Positions 35,923 to 44,769 are shown, counted from the first letter of the stretch. The stretch: DNA of 64,000 nt from Fertoeibacter niger (GCF_009380135.2 NZ_WHUT02000013.1:39357-103356), one strand, 5' to 3'. Notes: generated from the letters alone by a model not told the origin. Program-made: numbers and translations.

Positions 35923-36963
35923 ATGCGAATGACACTGACCGCCACGGCCCTTGTGCTGGCGCTGCCCCTTGGCCCCGCACTCGCGCAGGAGGCCCCCGAT
36001 TTCGGCACTGATGCCGCGCCGCAATCGCCCTATGCCTTTGCCAAGAGCGGTGAAAAGGCCCGGCGCGGCCCGGCCCCTGCGGGTGGCAAGGTGATCGGCG
36101 GGCAATTGGCCGATGCGGGCGAATGGCCCTGGCAGGTGGCCCTTTTGGTCAGCGGCATGCCGGTGGGCCCCGAGGCGCAGTTCTGCGGCGGCACGATGCT
36201 GCTGGACGATTGGGTGCTGACCGCCGCGCATTGCGTGCATATGGAGGATGAGCTGGGCGATTATGCCGATCTGCCACCCGGGGCGATTTCGGTTCTGGTC
36301 GGCACCAATGATCTGGTGCCGGGGCAGGGCGATCTGGTGCCGGTGGCGGCCATCCACCGCTTTCCGGATTATGTCGGCACGGCGTTTGACCATGACATCG
36401 CGTTGATCCGCCTTGCCCGCGCGCCGCAGGTGCCCTTTGCCACCATCACCGTGCCGGATGCGGAATTCGGCGATCAGCTGGACCAGCCGGGCGTGGCGAC
36501 CATCGTGACCGGCTGGGGGCTGATCGAGGGGGGGCAACATCCGACCTCGCTCTATGAGACCGAGATTCAGATGCTGGACCGCGCCCAGTGCAATGCCGCA
36601 ATGCTGGAGGTGCGGGCGGATGAGGCGGTAAAAGGCTTTGGCTATGCCATCGGGGCCTTTGGCATCGCCGAGGATGACGCCTATACCCTGTGGGATCAGC
36701 TTGTGGCCCGCGCGCCCGAGGCGATGTCTGAAAACATGCTGTGTTCGGGCACCTATGAGGGGGGCAAGCTAGCCTGTTCCGGTGACAGCGGCGGCCCGCT
36801 TGTGGTGCCGCTGAGCGACGGCAGCTATGTGCAGGCCGGGGTTGTCAGCTGGGGCCTTTCTGGCAAGGCGGGTGCAGGCTGCAAGGAAACCGCGCTGTTT
36901 TCGGCCTATACCCGGGTGTCGAACTATCTGCCCTGGCTGGAGGCGACGATCAGCCAGAACTGA
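35923..36963 (+). CDS. Chymotrypsin-fold (S1A) secreted serine protease
   Basis: This is a 346-residue animal-trypsin-like protease, uncommon in bacteria. A signal peptide ends at ALAQ (residue 22). The propeptide runs to about K56, followed by VIGG, the usual zymogen-activation site. The triad is H103 (TAAHC), D158 (DHDIALI) and S289 (GDSGGPL). The position equivalent to trypsin Asp189 is leucine (LACSGDSGG), so a hydrophobic rather than basic P1 preference is likely. Activation after a basic residue could be done by one of the neighbouring caspase-like proteins (inference). Confidence 0.92.
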   Translation: MRMTLTATALVLALPLGPALAQEAPDFGTDAAPQSPYAFAKSGEKARRGPAPAGGKVIGGQLADAGEWPWQVALLVSGMPVGPEAQFCGGTMLLDDWVLTAAHCVHMEDELGDYADLPPGAISVLVGTNDLVPGQGDLVPVAAIHRFPDYVGTAFDHDIALIRLARAPQVPFATITVPDAEFGDQLDQPGVATIVTGWGLIEGGQHPTSLYETEIQMLDRAQCNAAMLEVRADEAVKGFGYAIGAFGIAEDDAYTLWDQLVARAPEAMSENMLCSGTYEGGKLACSGDSGGPLVVPLSDGSYVQAGVVSWGLSGKAGAGCKETALFSAYTRVSNYLPWLEATISQN

Positions 36964-36991
36964 CGGCCATCAGCGCTGCGCCGACCCGCCC

Positions 36992-37019
36992 CTGCAAGAC
37001 CGGCCCCGCAGGCTTGCAG
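36992..37019 (+). terminator. Possible terminator hairpin after the protease cluster
   Basis: CTGCAAG and CTTGCAG form 7-bp arms around a 14-base GC-rich loop, 30 bases after the S1A protease stop. No T-run follows. Confidence 0.35.
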
Positions 37020-37108
37020 CCATTGTATCGCATCTGCCCGCAGATTGTGCGCATTGAAGCCCGCCCCGCTTTCTGATTTGCCTGTGCGGCGCAAGTGGGG
37101 AGGGCGGG

Positions 37109-38122
37109 ATGCGGGTGTTCATCAACGGTTTTGGCCGGATCGGGCGGTCGGTGCTGCGGGCCTGGGCGTTGGGGCGACAGGCGGGTGCGCGCGGGGGCAC
37201 CGCCGGATGGCCGCAGATCAAGATTGCCGGGATCAACGACATCGCCACGCCCGACATGTGCGCCTATCTGTTCGAGTATGACAGCGTGTTTGGCGTGTGG
37301 CCCGGCTCGGTCGCGCTGGAGGGCGGGGCGCTGCTGGTCGATGGCCGGGCCATTCCGCTGCACCGCACGGCCGACATAGCGACGCTGGATCTGGCGGGCG
37401 TGGATGTGGTGCTGGAATGCACCGGGCGGGCCGATACGGCGGATGTGGCCGGGCGCGGGCTGCTGGCGGGGGCGGGGCGGGTGCTGATCTCGGGGCCTTC
37501 GGCTGCGGCGGAATTCACGGTGGTTCTTGGGGCGAATGATGCGGGGCTGGCGGGGCAGCGCATAGTCTCCAACGCATCCTGCACCACCAATGCGCTGGCC
37601 CCCTTGGTGCGGCTGCTGGACGGGGCTTATGGCGTGGTCACGGGGTCGATGACCACGATCCATTGCTATACCGGGTCGCAGCCAACGGTCGATGCGCCCG
37701 CCGCCGATTTTGCCCGCAGCCGGGGTGCGGCGCTGTCGATGGTGCCCACCACGACCAGCGCCCAGCGGCTGCTGGATCTGGTGCTGCCCGATCTGGCGGG
37801 GCGGATCGAGGGATCTGCCGTGCGGGTGCCGGTCGCATCGGTTTCGGCGGTCGATCTGGCGGTGATGGTTGCGCGTGTTCCCGACCGCGCAGCCGTGAAC
37901 GCGCTGTTCCGCGCGGCAGGCGGGGTGACAGGCGGGGTGATTGGGGCCACCGATCGCGCGCTGGTGTCATCCGACCTGCGGGCGCGGGGCGAAAGCATCG
38001 TCATGGCCTGCCCCGAAACCCGGGTTACACGCGGTGGGATGCTGCGGGTGTTCGGCTGGTATGACAACGAATGGGGCTTTTCCAACCGCATGCTGGATGT
38101 CGCAGCGCGGATGGGGGCCTGA
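37109..38122 (+). CDS. Glyceraldehyde-3-phosphate dehydrogenase family protein (divergent paralogue)
   Basis: This 337-residue GAPDH-type enzyme has NINGFGRIGR-like cofactor motif INGFGRIGRS, a D44-type NAD-selecting aspartate in GINDIATPD, and the catalytic cysteine in SNASCTTN. The usual SSTGAAKAV block reads TTTSAQRLL here. That divergence, and an extra loop near residue 25, suggests a paralogue (GapB or erythrose-4-phosphate dehydrogenase group) rather than the main glycolytic enzyme. No Calvin-cycle or glycolysis genes adjoin it. Confidence 0.85.
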   Translation: MRVFINGFGRIGRSVLRAWALGRQAGARGGTAGWPQIKIAGINDIATPDMCAYLFEYDSVFGVWPGSVALEGGALLVDGRAIPLHRTADIATLDLAGVDVVLECTGRADTADVAGRGLLAGAGRVLISGPSAAAEFTVVLGANDAGLAGQRIVSNASCTTNALAPLVRLLDGAYGVVTGSMTTIHCYTGSQPTVDAPAADFARSRGAALSMVPTTTSAQRLLDLVLPDLAGRIEGSAVRVPVASVSAVDLAVMVARVPDRAAVNALFRAAGGVTGGVIGATDRALVSSDLRARGESIVMACPETRVTRGGMLRVFGWYDNEWGFSNRMLDVAARMGA

Positions 38123-38126
38123 CCTG

Positions 38127-38474
38127 TCAGGCGAACGGGCCGGGGATCAGGGGGTGGAAACAATCCTCCACCACGAAACCCGGCCCAAGCTCTGCTGCCA
38201 TCCGGTCGCGCAGCACGGCCACGCGGGCGTTGAAATCATTGCAGAAATCTGGCGACAGCGGCAGGGGGTGCGCCGGGTCATCCATGTTCAGGGTGGAATG
38301 GTTGAGCCCCGACAGCGCATCAGCCTCGGCCAGCGTTTCGGGCGAAAGGCGTCCCGTGGCGGCATGGATCACCAGATCGAGCGGGCCGTAGCCGAAGGTG
38401 TTCAGCGTGGCGTGATCGCCACCCCATAGCCAGCCGCAGCCGTAGTCGTCGAAAAAGCGCAGGTGGTGGGGCAT
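38127..38474 (-). CDS. Conserved hypothetical protein, 115 residues
   Basis: This is a small soluble protein starting MPHHLRFFDDYGCGWLWGGD, with aromatic and acidic residues at the N-terminus and no signal or membrane segment. I do not recognise a family. Composition and codon use look like those of neighbours, so it is probably a real gene. It converges with the GAPDH gene, with a 4-base gap. Upstream lies the terminator of the cold-shock gene. Confidence 0.65.
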   Translation of the reverse strand: MPHHLRFFDDYGCGWLWGGDHATLNTFGYGPLDLVIHAATGRLSPETLAEADALSGLNHSTLNMDDPAHPLPLSPDFCNDFNARVAVLRDRMAAELGPGFVVEDCFHPLIPGPFA

Positions 38475-38571
38475 GGTGGCGTCTGACCGTGGCGATGGCT
38501 GTGCGATGAAGTGTCCCGAATGCCGGCGCCGGGCAACACAGCCTAAACGCAGGAAGGGGCCACCACAAAAC

Positions 38572-38602
38572 AAAAAAGCCCCCGTCGCCGGGGGCCTTTT
38601 CA
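38572..38602 (-). terminator. Rho-independent terminator of the cold-shock gene
   Basis: Read on the minus strand, GGCCCCCGGCGACGGGGGC forms a stable stem-loop followed by TTTTTT. It lies about 30 bases after the cold-shock stop. The plus strand also has a TTTT run, so it may act both ways. Confidence 0.88.
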
Positions 38603-38630
38603 TCTGGCAGCGCCCGCAGGCGCCGTCAGC

Positions 38631-38837
38631 TTATGCCAGTGCGAGGTTCATCGCCGACTCGCGGCCGTCACGGCCGGATTCGATGTCGAAGGTCACAGCC
38701 TGACCGTCTTGCAGCTCACGGATGCCAGCGCGTTCCAGCGCCGAGATGTGCAGGAACACATCCTTGTTGCCGTTTGCCGGTGCGATGAAGCCGAAGCCTT
38801 TGGTGGCGTTGAACCATTTCACGGTGCCGTTGGCCAT
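38631..38837 (-). CDS. Cold-shock domain protein
   Basis: This is a 68-residue CspA-type single-stranded nucleic-acid-binding protein. RNP1 is KGFGFIA and RNP2 is DVFLHIS, the standard spacing on the five-stranded barrel. The start is at [10 protein letters not shown] gap of about 217 bases upstream has no gene and probably forms the long 5' leader common for such genes. It is followed by a strong terminator. Confidence 0.96.
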   Translation of the reverse strand: MANGTVKWFNATKGFGFIAPANGNKDVFLHISALERAGIRELQDGQAVTFDIESGRDGRESAMNLALA

Positions 38838-39054
38838 CGTGATGTCTCCCATACTAATCCCGCCCGCAGGATGCGGCGGCGTGGCTCAGTCACGTCAAGA
38901 TCGAGAACTGAAGCCGTAAGGAAACAGAAAGCGAATATCAGCGTTTGCCCCTGACACATGCGCCCTTTGTGCCCCCGGCACAACCCCCCGGGCAAAAGAA
39001 AAACGCGCGGGGCTTGGCGGTTGCACGACGGCGCACGTGCAGGGCCGTGCCGCC

Positions 39055-40275
39055 CTACCGGTCGCGTCCGCGCCGCAACAGCCGCCCGATCAGGAAAGAC
39101 GTGCGCGGCTCGTATGTATAGGCGGTGCGGTCGGCGGGTGCGGGTCGGGCCCGCATGCGGGTGATGCCGAACAGGATCAACAGCAGGCAGGCCAGCGCGA
39201 TCATCAGGAACATGGCGGCGGGGCCGAACCCCCAGATCAGCAGCGAGGTGACGATGGGGCTGGCAATCGCCCCCACCGCATAAAGAAACATCAGCGCGGC
39301 GGACAGTTCCACCCGTTCGGTGGTGGTGGCGAAATCATGGGCATGCGCGGTGGATACGGAATAAAGCGGCATGGTCATGACGCCAAACAGCCCCGCCGCC
39401 AGAAACACCGCCACCGTGCCGGATCCGGCCAGCAGGATGGTGGTGGCGCAGGCAATGATGCCACCCGCCGACAGCCCGATAATCACCATGCGGCGGTCGT
39501 ATTTGTCGGCCACCCAGCCCGCCGGAAACTGCGCCAGCGCGCCGCCCAGAACATAAGCCGCCAGAAACAGCGCGATCTGGTCGGGGCGCAGACCCACCTC
39601 CAGCCCGTAAACCGGCCCCACCATGCGGAATGCGGCCCCGGTGATGCCCGAAACCACCACACCGGCGGCGGCAAGGGGCGAGCGTTCCCAGGCCAGCCGG
39701 GGCCGCAGGCGCGGCGCATCGGGCGTTTCGGGCGCCTCGACCCGGCTTAGCGTCAGCGGGAAGATCGCGGCGCAGCAGCACAGCGCCAACAGGTTGTAAG
39801 AGACATAGGCCGCAGGCTCCAGCACGCCGATCAGCAGTTGCGCCGCCAGATTGCCGCCGATGTCGACGATGCGGTAGATGCCCATGGCGCGGCCCCGTGT
39901 GGCATTCGTCACCTTGGCCTGCAACCAGGCCTCGATGATCGTGTAGCAGCCCGCGATGCAGACGCCTGACGCCACGCGCATCAACCCCCAGGCCCAGGGG
40001 TCGACCACCATCATATGCGCCAGAATGCCGATGGTGCCTGCGGCGGTGAAGGCGGCAAAGGCGCGCGAATGGCCCACGGTGCCCATCAGGCGCGGGGCCC
40101 ACCAGCAGCCGATGAAGAACCCCACGAAATGCGCCGAGCCCAGCATGCCGATCTCGGCCGTTGTGAACCCCAGCGCGGCGCCGGAAATCGCATCCAGCGG
40201 GGCCACCCCGCCCGAGCCAAGCTGCAACAGCACGACCGACAGGAACAGGGCGGCGAAAGAGATCAGCAGGCGCAT
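39055..40275 (-). CDS. MFS transporter
   Basis: This 406-residue major-facilitator protein has about twelve hydrophobic segments. A loop-2-type motif appears in GWVADKYDRRMVI. It resembles the YcaD/UMF2-type MFS proteins common in Rhodobacterales. The start is at MRLLISFAALF; a longer frame upstream is arginine-rich and unlike a transporter. Substrate is unknown. It is divergent from an aldo/keto reductase, with 251 bases between. Confidence 0.87.
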   Translation of the reverse strand: MRLLISFAALFLSVVLLQLGSGGVAPLDAISGAALGFTTAEIGMLGSAHFVGFFIGCWWAPRLMGTVGHSRAFAAFTAAGTIGILAHMMVVDPWAWGLMRVASGVCIAGCYTIIEAWLQAKVTNATRGRAMGIYRIVDIGGNLAAQLLIGVLEPAAYVSYNLLALCCCAAIFPLTLSRVEAPETPDAPRLRPRLAWERSPLAAAGVVVSGITGAAFRMVGPVYGLEVGLRPDQIALFLAAYVLGGALAQFPAGWVADKYDRRMVIIGLSAGGIIACATTILLAGSGTVAVFLAAGLFGVMTMPLYSVSTAHAHDFATTTERVELSAALMFLYAVGAIASPIVTSLLIWGFGPAAMFLMIALACLLLILFGITRMRARPAPADRTAYTYEPRTSFLIGRLLRRGRDR

Positions 40276-40526
40276 GGGCTTCGCTTCGTTCGGGCTGGGG
40301 CAGAGTGTGCCCGCCGCCGGGAAACGTCCAGAGCGAAAGCGCCGGAATGTCTGCGGGGAACGACGTGCCGCTGCAATGGGCAAGGCTTCGCCGGAATGGC
40401 GCGGCCAGCGGTGCCAAAGGCTGCCCGTGCCGCCGGTCGGGCCGCTGGCCCTTGCCATTCCCGCCTCCGCCGCTAGGGTCTGCCACCAAACAAGATCCCC
40501 CGCCGTTCTGCCCGCAGGAGCCCGCG

Positions 40527-41570
40527 ATGAAACAGCTTTCCCTTGGCCACAGCGGCCTTACCGTCTCGGAACTGTGCCTTGGCACGATGACCTGGGGCAC
40601 CCAGAACACCCAAGATCAGGCGCATGAGCAGATTGCGCTGGCGCTGGATCACGGGGTGAATTTCTGGGACACGGCGGAAATGTATCCGACCAACCCGGTG
40701 TCAGCCGAAACGGTGGGCGATACCGAGGCGATCATCGGCGCGTGGTTTGCCAAGGGCGGCGCGCGTGACCGGGTGGTGCTGGCCACCAAGATCACCGGAT
40801 CGGGGCAAAAGGCCGTGCGCGACGGTGCGCCCATCACCGGGGCCAGCCTGCGCGCGGCGGTCGAGGCGTCGCTGGTGCGGCTGAACACCGATTACATCGA
40901 CCTATACCAGCTTCACTGGCCGAACCGGGGCAGCTACCACTTTCGCCAATCCTGGCGGTTTGCGCCGCAGGTGCGCGACCGGGCCGAGGTGGATGCACAT
41001 ATGCTGGATGTGCTGACCACGGCGCAGGCGCTGATCGCCGAGGGCAAGCTGCGCGCCATCGGCCTGTCGAATGAAAGCGTCTGGGGGGCCGCGCGCTGGC
41101 TGCATCTGGCCGAGGTGCATGGCCTGCCGCGCATGGTGTCGGTGCAGAACGAATATTCGCTGCTCTGCCGCCAGTTCGACACCGACTGGTGCGAGTTTTC
41201 CATGGTCGAGGACATGCCGCTGCTGGCGTTCTCGCCTTTGGCGGCGGGCCTGTTGTCGGGCAAATACGCGGGCGATGTGGTGCCCGAGGGCACGCGCCGC
41301 CAGTTCACCCCCGATCTGGGCGGGCGGATCACGGCGCAGGTGTTTCCCGCCGTGGCGGCCTATCTTGGCATCGCCGCGCGGCACGGGCTGGACCCTTGCC
41401 AGATGGCGCTGGCGTTCCTGCGCAGCCGGCCCTTCCCGAATGTGCCGATCATCGGGGCCACCACGATGGACCAGCTGCGCACCAATCTGGGCGCGGTCGA
41501 TGTGGTTCTGTCGCCCGAGGTGCTGGCCGAGATCGGCACCGCGCACCGCGCCTTTCCGCAGCCCTATTGA
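40527..41570 (+). CDS. Aldo/keto reductase (Tas-like)
   Basis: This 347-residue NADPH-dependent reductase has a (beta/alpha)8 barrel. Catalytic tetrad positions are visible: D and Y in WDTAEMYP, K in ATKITG, and H in LYQLHW. IIGATTMDQLRTNL near the C-terminus is the NADP-binding segment. Length and the NPVSAET insertion match the Tas group. AGGAG precedes the start. The physiological substrate is unknown. Confidence 0.92.
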   Translation: MKQLSLGHSGLTVSELCLGTMTWGTQNTQDQAHEQIALALDHGVNFWDTAEMYPTNPVSAETVGDTEAIIGAWFAKGGARDRVVLATKITGSGQKAVRDGAPITGASLRAAVEASLVRLNTDYIDLYQLHWPNRGSYHFRQSWRFAPQVRDRAEVDAHMLDVLTTAQALIAEGKLRAIGLSNESVWGAARWLHLAEVHGLPRMVSVQNEYSLLCRQFDTDWCEFSMVEDMPLLAFSPLAAGLLSGKYAGDVVPEGTRRQFTPDLGGRITAQVFPAVAAYLGIAARHGLDPCQMALAFLRSRPFPNVPIIGATTMDQLRTNLGAVDVVLSPEVLAEIGTAHRAFPQPY

Positions 41571-41648
41571 GTGCCAAGCGATGGGGGTTGCGCCGCGCGT
41601 GCGGTTGCGGTCCTGTGGTGCCATGCCCAGGCAGATGAGTTGACCCCG

Positions 41649-42257
41649 ATGCGCCGCGCCCTGTTGATTGCCCTTCTGACAGTGCAGGTGCTGGCAGGCT
41701 GTCTGCCCGGCCATCGCGATGGCGGGCCGGGTGTGGCGGCTTCGGGCGCACCCGCCGCGATCGAGGTGACAGCGCTGGATGCGCCGGGGCAGGGGGCCCC
41801 CATGGCGGTTCCCGACGGGACGGCGGATGCCGACCTGCCGCAGAATACAGCCGGACAGTCAGGCGCAGGCGCAGCGCAGGTGGGCCCGGAGGGTGCGCAA
41901 GCCGCGCCTGCGGTGGCGGGTGATCCGTCTGCCGGAGGAAACTCTGCCGAGGGAAACACGGCTGCCACGGGCGAAACCTCGGCACAAGACGCGGCCTTGG
42001 CTGAACCACCCCCGCCGAAATCGGCCAGCGAACTGGCCTGCGAACGGCGCGGCGGGCAGTTTGCCGCCGCGGGCACATCCGGCGCGCGGGCCTGTGTGCT
42101 GCGCACCCGCGACGGCGGGCAGCAATGCCGCCGTCAGGGCGACTGCCAGGGCCAGTGCCTTGCGCGGTCAAACACCTGCGCACCCGTGACGCCGCTGTTC
42201 GGCTGCCATGAGATTTTGCAAGCCGACGGACGAAGGGTAACATTGTGCATCGACTGA
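41649..42257 (+). CDS. Predicted lipoprotein, unknown function
   Basis: This 202-residue protein has a lipoprotein signal (lipobox LAGC, C18). A low-complexity Ala/Gly/Pro stretch covers residues 30-125, and a compact C-terminal domain has eight cysteines (ACERRGG, CVLRTRDG, CRRQGDCQGQC, CAPV, GCHEI, LCID), probably disulfide-bonded. The family is not recognised. Its end overlaps the lipocalin gene by 13 bases, so the two are coupled. Confidence 0.75.
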   Translation: MRRALLIALLTVQVLAGCLPGHRDGGPGVAASGAPAAIEVTALDAPGQGAPMAVPDGTADADLPQNTAGQSGAGAAQVGPEGAQAAPAVAGDPSAGGNSAEGNTAATGETSAQDAALAEPPPPKSASELACERRGGQFAAAGTSGARACVLRTRDGGQQCRRQGDCQGQCLARSNTCAPVTPLFGCHEILQADGRRVTLCID

Positions 42258-42769
42258 TCCTGCTGCTGCCGATCCTGCTGGCCGCCTGTGGCGCACGCGG
42301 GCCCGATGTGCCGCCCGCGTTTCGCGATACTGACCGCCAGATCTACTCCAACGCCGTGGTGCAACCCGCGCAGATCCTTGGCGAGTGGGATCAGGTGGCA
42401 GGCTTTGCCACGCCGGATGCAGGGGGCTGCGGGCCGGGGCGCGCCAGCTTTGCCCCCGCGCCCGATGGTCTGGCCCTGACCGCGCGGCTGTGCCTGAACG
42501 GTGTGACCGAAACCTTTGACGGCACGCTGGCCAGCCTTGGCCCGGGCCGCTTTGCGCCGCGCGGGGCTGATCCGGCGGGCATCGGCCAGCCGTGGTGGGT
42601 GGTCTGGCTGGATACCAACGACCGCACGCTGGTGATCGGCACGCCCTCGGGCGCGTTCGGCTTCATCCTGAACCGGGGCGGGCCGCTGCCACCCGACCGG
42701 CTGGCGGCGGCGCGCGAGATACTGGACTGGAACGGCTATGATCTGGCGCAGCTTCGGCTGTTGCGCTGA
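42245..42769 (+). CDS. Lipocalin-like lipoprotein
   Basis: This 174-residue lipoprotein (lipobox LAAC, C15) resembles bacterial lipocalins (Blc). The GEWDQVAGF segment corresponds to the lipocalin GxW motif, followed by a beta-barrel pattern that ends in a helix (RLAAAREILDW). The start is a GTG overlapping the previous gene. It may bind lipids or other hydrophobic ligands at the outer membrane. Confidence 0.8.
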   Translation: MHRLILLLPILLAACGARGPDVPPAFRDTDRQIYSNAVVQPAQILGEWDQVAGFATPDAGGCGPGRASFAPAPDGLALTARLCLNGVTETFDGTLASLGPGRFAPRGADPAGIGQPWWVVWLDTNDRTLVIGTPSGAFGFILNRGGPLPPDRLAAAREILDWNGYDLAQLRLLR

Positions 42770-42785
42770 CCGTCACCCCCCATTT

Positions 42786-43646
42786 TTACCCAACCGTCGC
42801 CCGCAAGCCCCGCAGATGGTCGCCCAAGCCCCGTGGCGTCACCGCCGCCTCGCGCACCAGCCAGTCGAAATGCTGGATGATGCTGGCCACCCGCGCGGAA
42901 TCGCGGAAGGCAAGGTAGTGGCGGCCCAGATAGACTACCGCGATCAGCGGGCCAAACACCGTGACAGGCGCAGAAAACACCCGGCGCGCGTCAAACAGGT
43001 AAATCCGCAGCGAGGGGTAATGCTGTTCGGTCAGCGCCAGCAGCCGGTCAATCTGTTCCAGCCGCAGGGCGGCGGGCAGGCCCGCGTAATAGCCTGTGGC
43101 CCCGGCAAAGGCCGCCATCTCGTGCAGCGGCATCGCCATTTCATAATCTGAACGCGCGCCCCGCATCCATTCCAGCCGGTCTTCGGATGCGCCGATCACC
43201 TGTTCGGTGCTGCGGCCCAGTTGCGGGCGGTATTCCCATTCCAGCATCGCGCGGGTTTTCAGCATGTCGGGCAGGGTCGCGGGCACATGGCGGATCTTGT
43301 AGCCCGCGGCCTCGCGGTGCCAGCCGAAAATCGTCTCGTCGATCAGGGCGCGGGGCGCTTCGGAAATGGTCAGCGATGTGGCCAGAATATCGGCCAAGGG
43401 TTCTGGCCGCCCCGACAGACCCAAGAGCCAGTCGGCGCTGATGCCCAGCGCCTGCGCGCAATCGGCGGCCAGTTGCGCATTGGGCAGGCGGGTGCTGGCG
43501 ACGGCCAAAAGCTGCGACAGGGTGGACCGGTCCACCCCCACCGCCCGGGCCAGCGCGCTTTGTGTCATGCCGCGTTCGGCCATCGCCTCGGCCAGCCGGT
43601 TGCGGAACAATATGGCGCGGTCGCGCTTGTCGATCATTTCCGGCAT
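42786..43646 (-). CDS. XRE-family transcriptional regulator with C-terminal sensor domain
   Basis: This is a 286-residue regulator. The helix-turn-helix lies at about residues 15-75 (LAEAMAERGMTQSALARAVGVDRSTLSQLL). About 200 residues of unknown sensor domain follow. It is divergent from a membrane desaturase gene and probably regulates it. A start nine bases later (MIDKRDRA) is equally possible. Confidence 0.85.
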   Translation of the reverse strand: MPEMIDKRDRAILFRNRLAEAMAERGMTQSALARAVGVDRSTLSQLLAVASTRLPNAQLAADCAQALGISADWLLGLSGRPEPLADILATSLTISEAPRALIDETIFGWHREAAGYKIRHVPATLPDMLKTRAMLEWEYRPQLGRSTEQVIGASEDRLEWMRGARSDYEMAMPLHEMAAFAGATGYYAGLPAALRLEQIDRLLALTEQHYPSLRIYLFDARRVFSAPVTVFGPLIAVVYLGRHYLAFRDSARVASIIQHFDWLVREAAVTPRGLGDHLRGLRATVG

Positions 43647-43649
43647 GAT

Positions 43650-43673
43650 GTGATTATTGTCACCAAAGTTGAC
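43650..43673. promoter_or_regulatory. Candidate operator between XRE regulator and desaturase
   Basis: GTGA-TTATTG-TCAC (43650-43663) is an inverted repeat. GTCAC...TTGAC (43659-43673) extends it, and TTGAC may also be a -35 element for the desaturase. The patch is AT-rich and lies just upstream of the regulator start. Confidence 0.4.
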
Positions 43674-43760
43674 TTTATGTTTCGCATCTTCCGAATTTCA
43701 GTGCAAGTGGCGCGGTGCTACGCAAGCAGATGTGAACAGCCTGACGTAACGGAGATTATT

Positions 43761-44729
43761 TTGCGCCACCCCACGCCTGCCGTCGAATGGCCTACGCTGC
43801 TGCTGATGCTGGCAACCTATGCGGTCTGGGGACTGGGGACGACATGGCTGGCCGGGCTGTGGTTGCCGCTGGGCATCGTGGCCACCGGCATCGCCATCGC
43901 GCAATATTCGTCGTTGCAGCACGAGGTGCTGCATGGCCATCCGTTCCGCAATGCGCGGGTCAACGAGGCGCTGGTGTTTGCCGCGCTGAACCTGACCGTG
44001 CCCTATCGCCGTTTCCGCGACACGCATCTGGCGCATCACCATGACCCTATCCTGACCGACCCCTACGACGACCCCGAGTCGAACTATTGCGATCCGGCGG
44101 TCTGGGCGCGGCTGCCCCGCATGGCGCAGGCGGTGCTGCGGGTGAACAACACGTTGTTGGGGCGGATTGTCATGGGGCCGCTGGTGGGCAATGCGCTGTG
44201 GCTTCTGCAAGAGGCGCGTCTGCTGCGGGCGGATGCGCCGGGTGTGCGGCTGGCCTGGATGCTGCATATGGCGGGGCTGGCGCTGGTGGGCCTGTGGCTG
44301 GCTCAGGCCTCGATGCCGGTCTGGGCCTATCTGCTGGCGGCATGGGTCGGGCATGGGCTGCTGAAGATCCGCACCTTTCTGGAGCACCGCGCCCATGCCT
44401 CGCACCGCGCCCGCACCGTGATCATCGAGGACCGCGGGCCGCTGGCGCTGCTGTTTCTGAACAACAATTTCCATGCCGTGCATCACATGCACCCATCCGT
44501 GCCGTGGTATCGGCTGCCCGCACTTTATGCGGCCCGGCGCGAGCATTACCAGCGGCGCAACGAGGGCTATGTCTATCGGTCCTACGCGCAGATTTTCGCG
44601 GCGTATCTGTGGCGGGCGAAAGACCCGGTGCCGCATCCGCTGATGCCGGGCGGGGCGGTGGCCGCGCCGATGACCGAGGGGGCAAGCCCGCCCCCGCTGC
44701 TTGCCGCGCTGCCGGGGGTCGGGGCCTGA
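43761..44729 (+). CDS. Fatty-acid desaturase family membrane protein
   Basis: This is a 322-residue membrane di-iron enzyme. Histidine boxes are HEVLHGH, HLAHHH and HAVHHMHP. The start is set at TTG with GGAG eight bases upstream. The alternative ATG at 43677 would add 28 residues through the likely promoter. The substrate (acyl lipid, carotenoid or other) cannot be read from the sequence. The adjacent divergent XRE regulator suggests inducible expression. Confidence 0.85.
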   Translation: MRHPTPAVEWPTLLLMLATYAVWGLGTTWLAGLWLPLGIVATGIAIAQYSSLQHEVLHGHPFRNARVNEALVFAALNLTVPYRRFRDTHLAHHHDPILTDPYDDPESNYCDPAVWARLPRMAQAVLRVNNTLLGRIVMGPLVGNALWLLQEARLLRADAPGVRLAWMLHMAGLALVGLWLAQASMPVWAYLLAAWVGHGLLKIRTFLEHRAHASHRARTVIIEDRGPLALLFLNNNFHAVHHMHPSVPWYRLPALYAARREHYQRRNEGYVYRSYAQIFAAYLWRAKDPVPHPLMPGGAVAAPMTEGASPPPLLAALPGVGA

Positions 44730-44769
44730 CAGGCTCGACCTTGGGCGCGGGGCGTGTCACTGACTTGGC

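Noticed and set aside
33724..36540. Very long open frame on the minus strand opposite the second caspase and S1A protease genes
   Set aside because: It is antisense to two genes with clear catalytic motifs, and its translation is rich in Arg, His, Gln and Pro with no recognisable domain. Long antisense frames are usual in GC-rich DNA.
25959..36963. The protease cluster as a classical intracellular anti-phage abortive-infection system
   Set aside because: All effectors carry export signals or a lipobox, and there is no nucleotide-sensing or phage-recognition protein. An envelope or extracellular role fits better.
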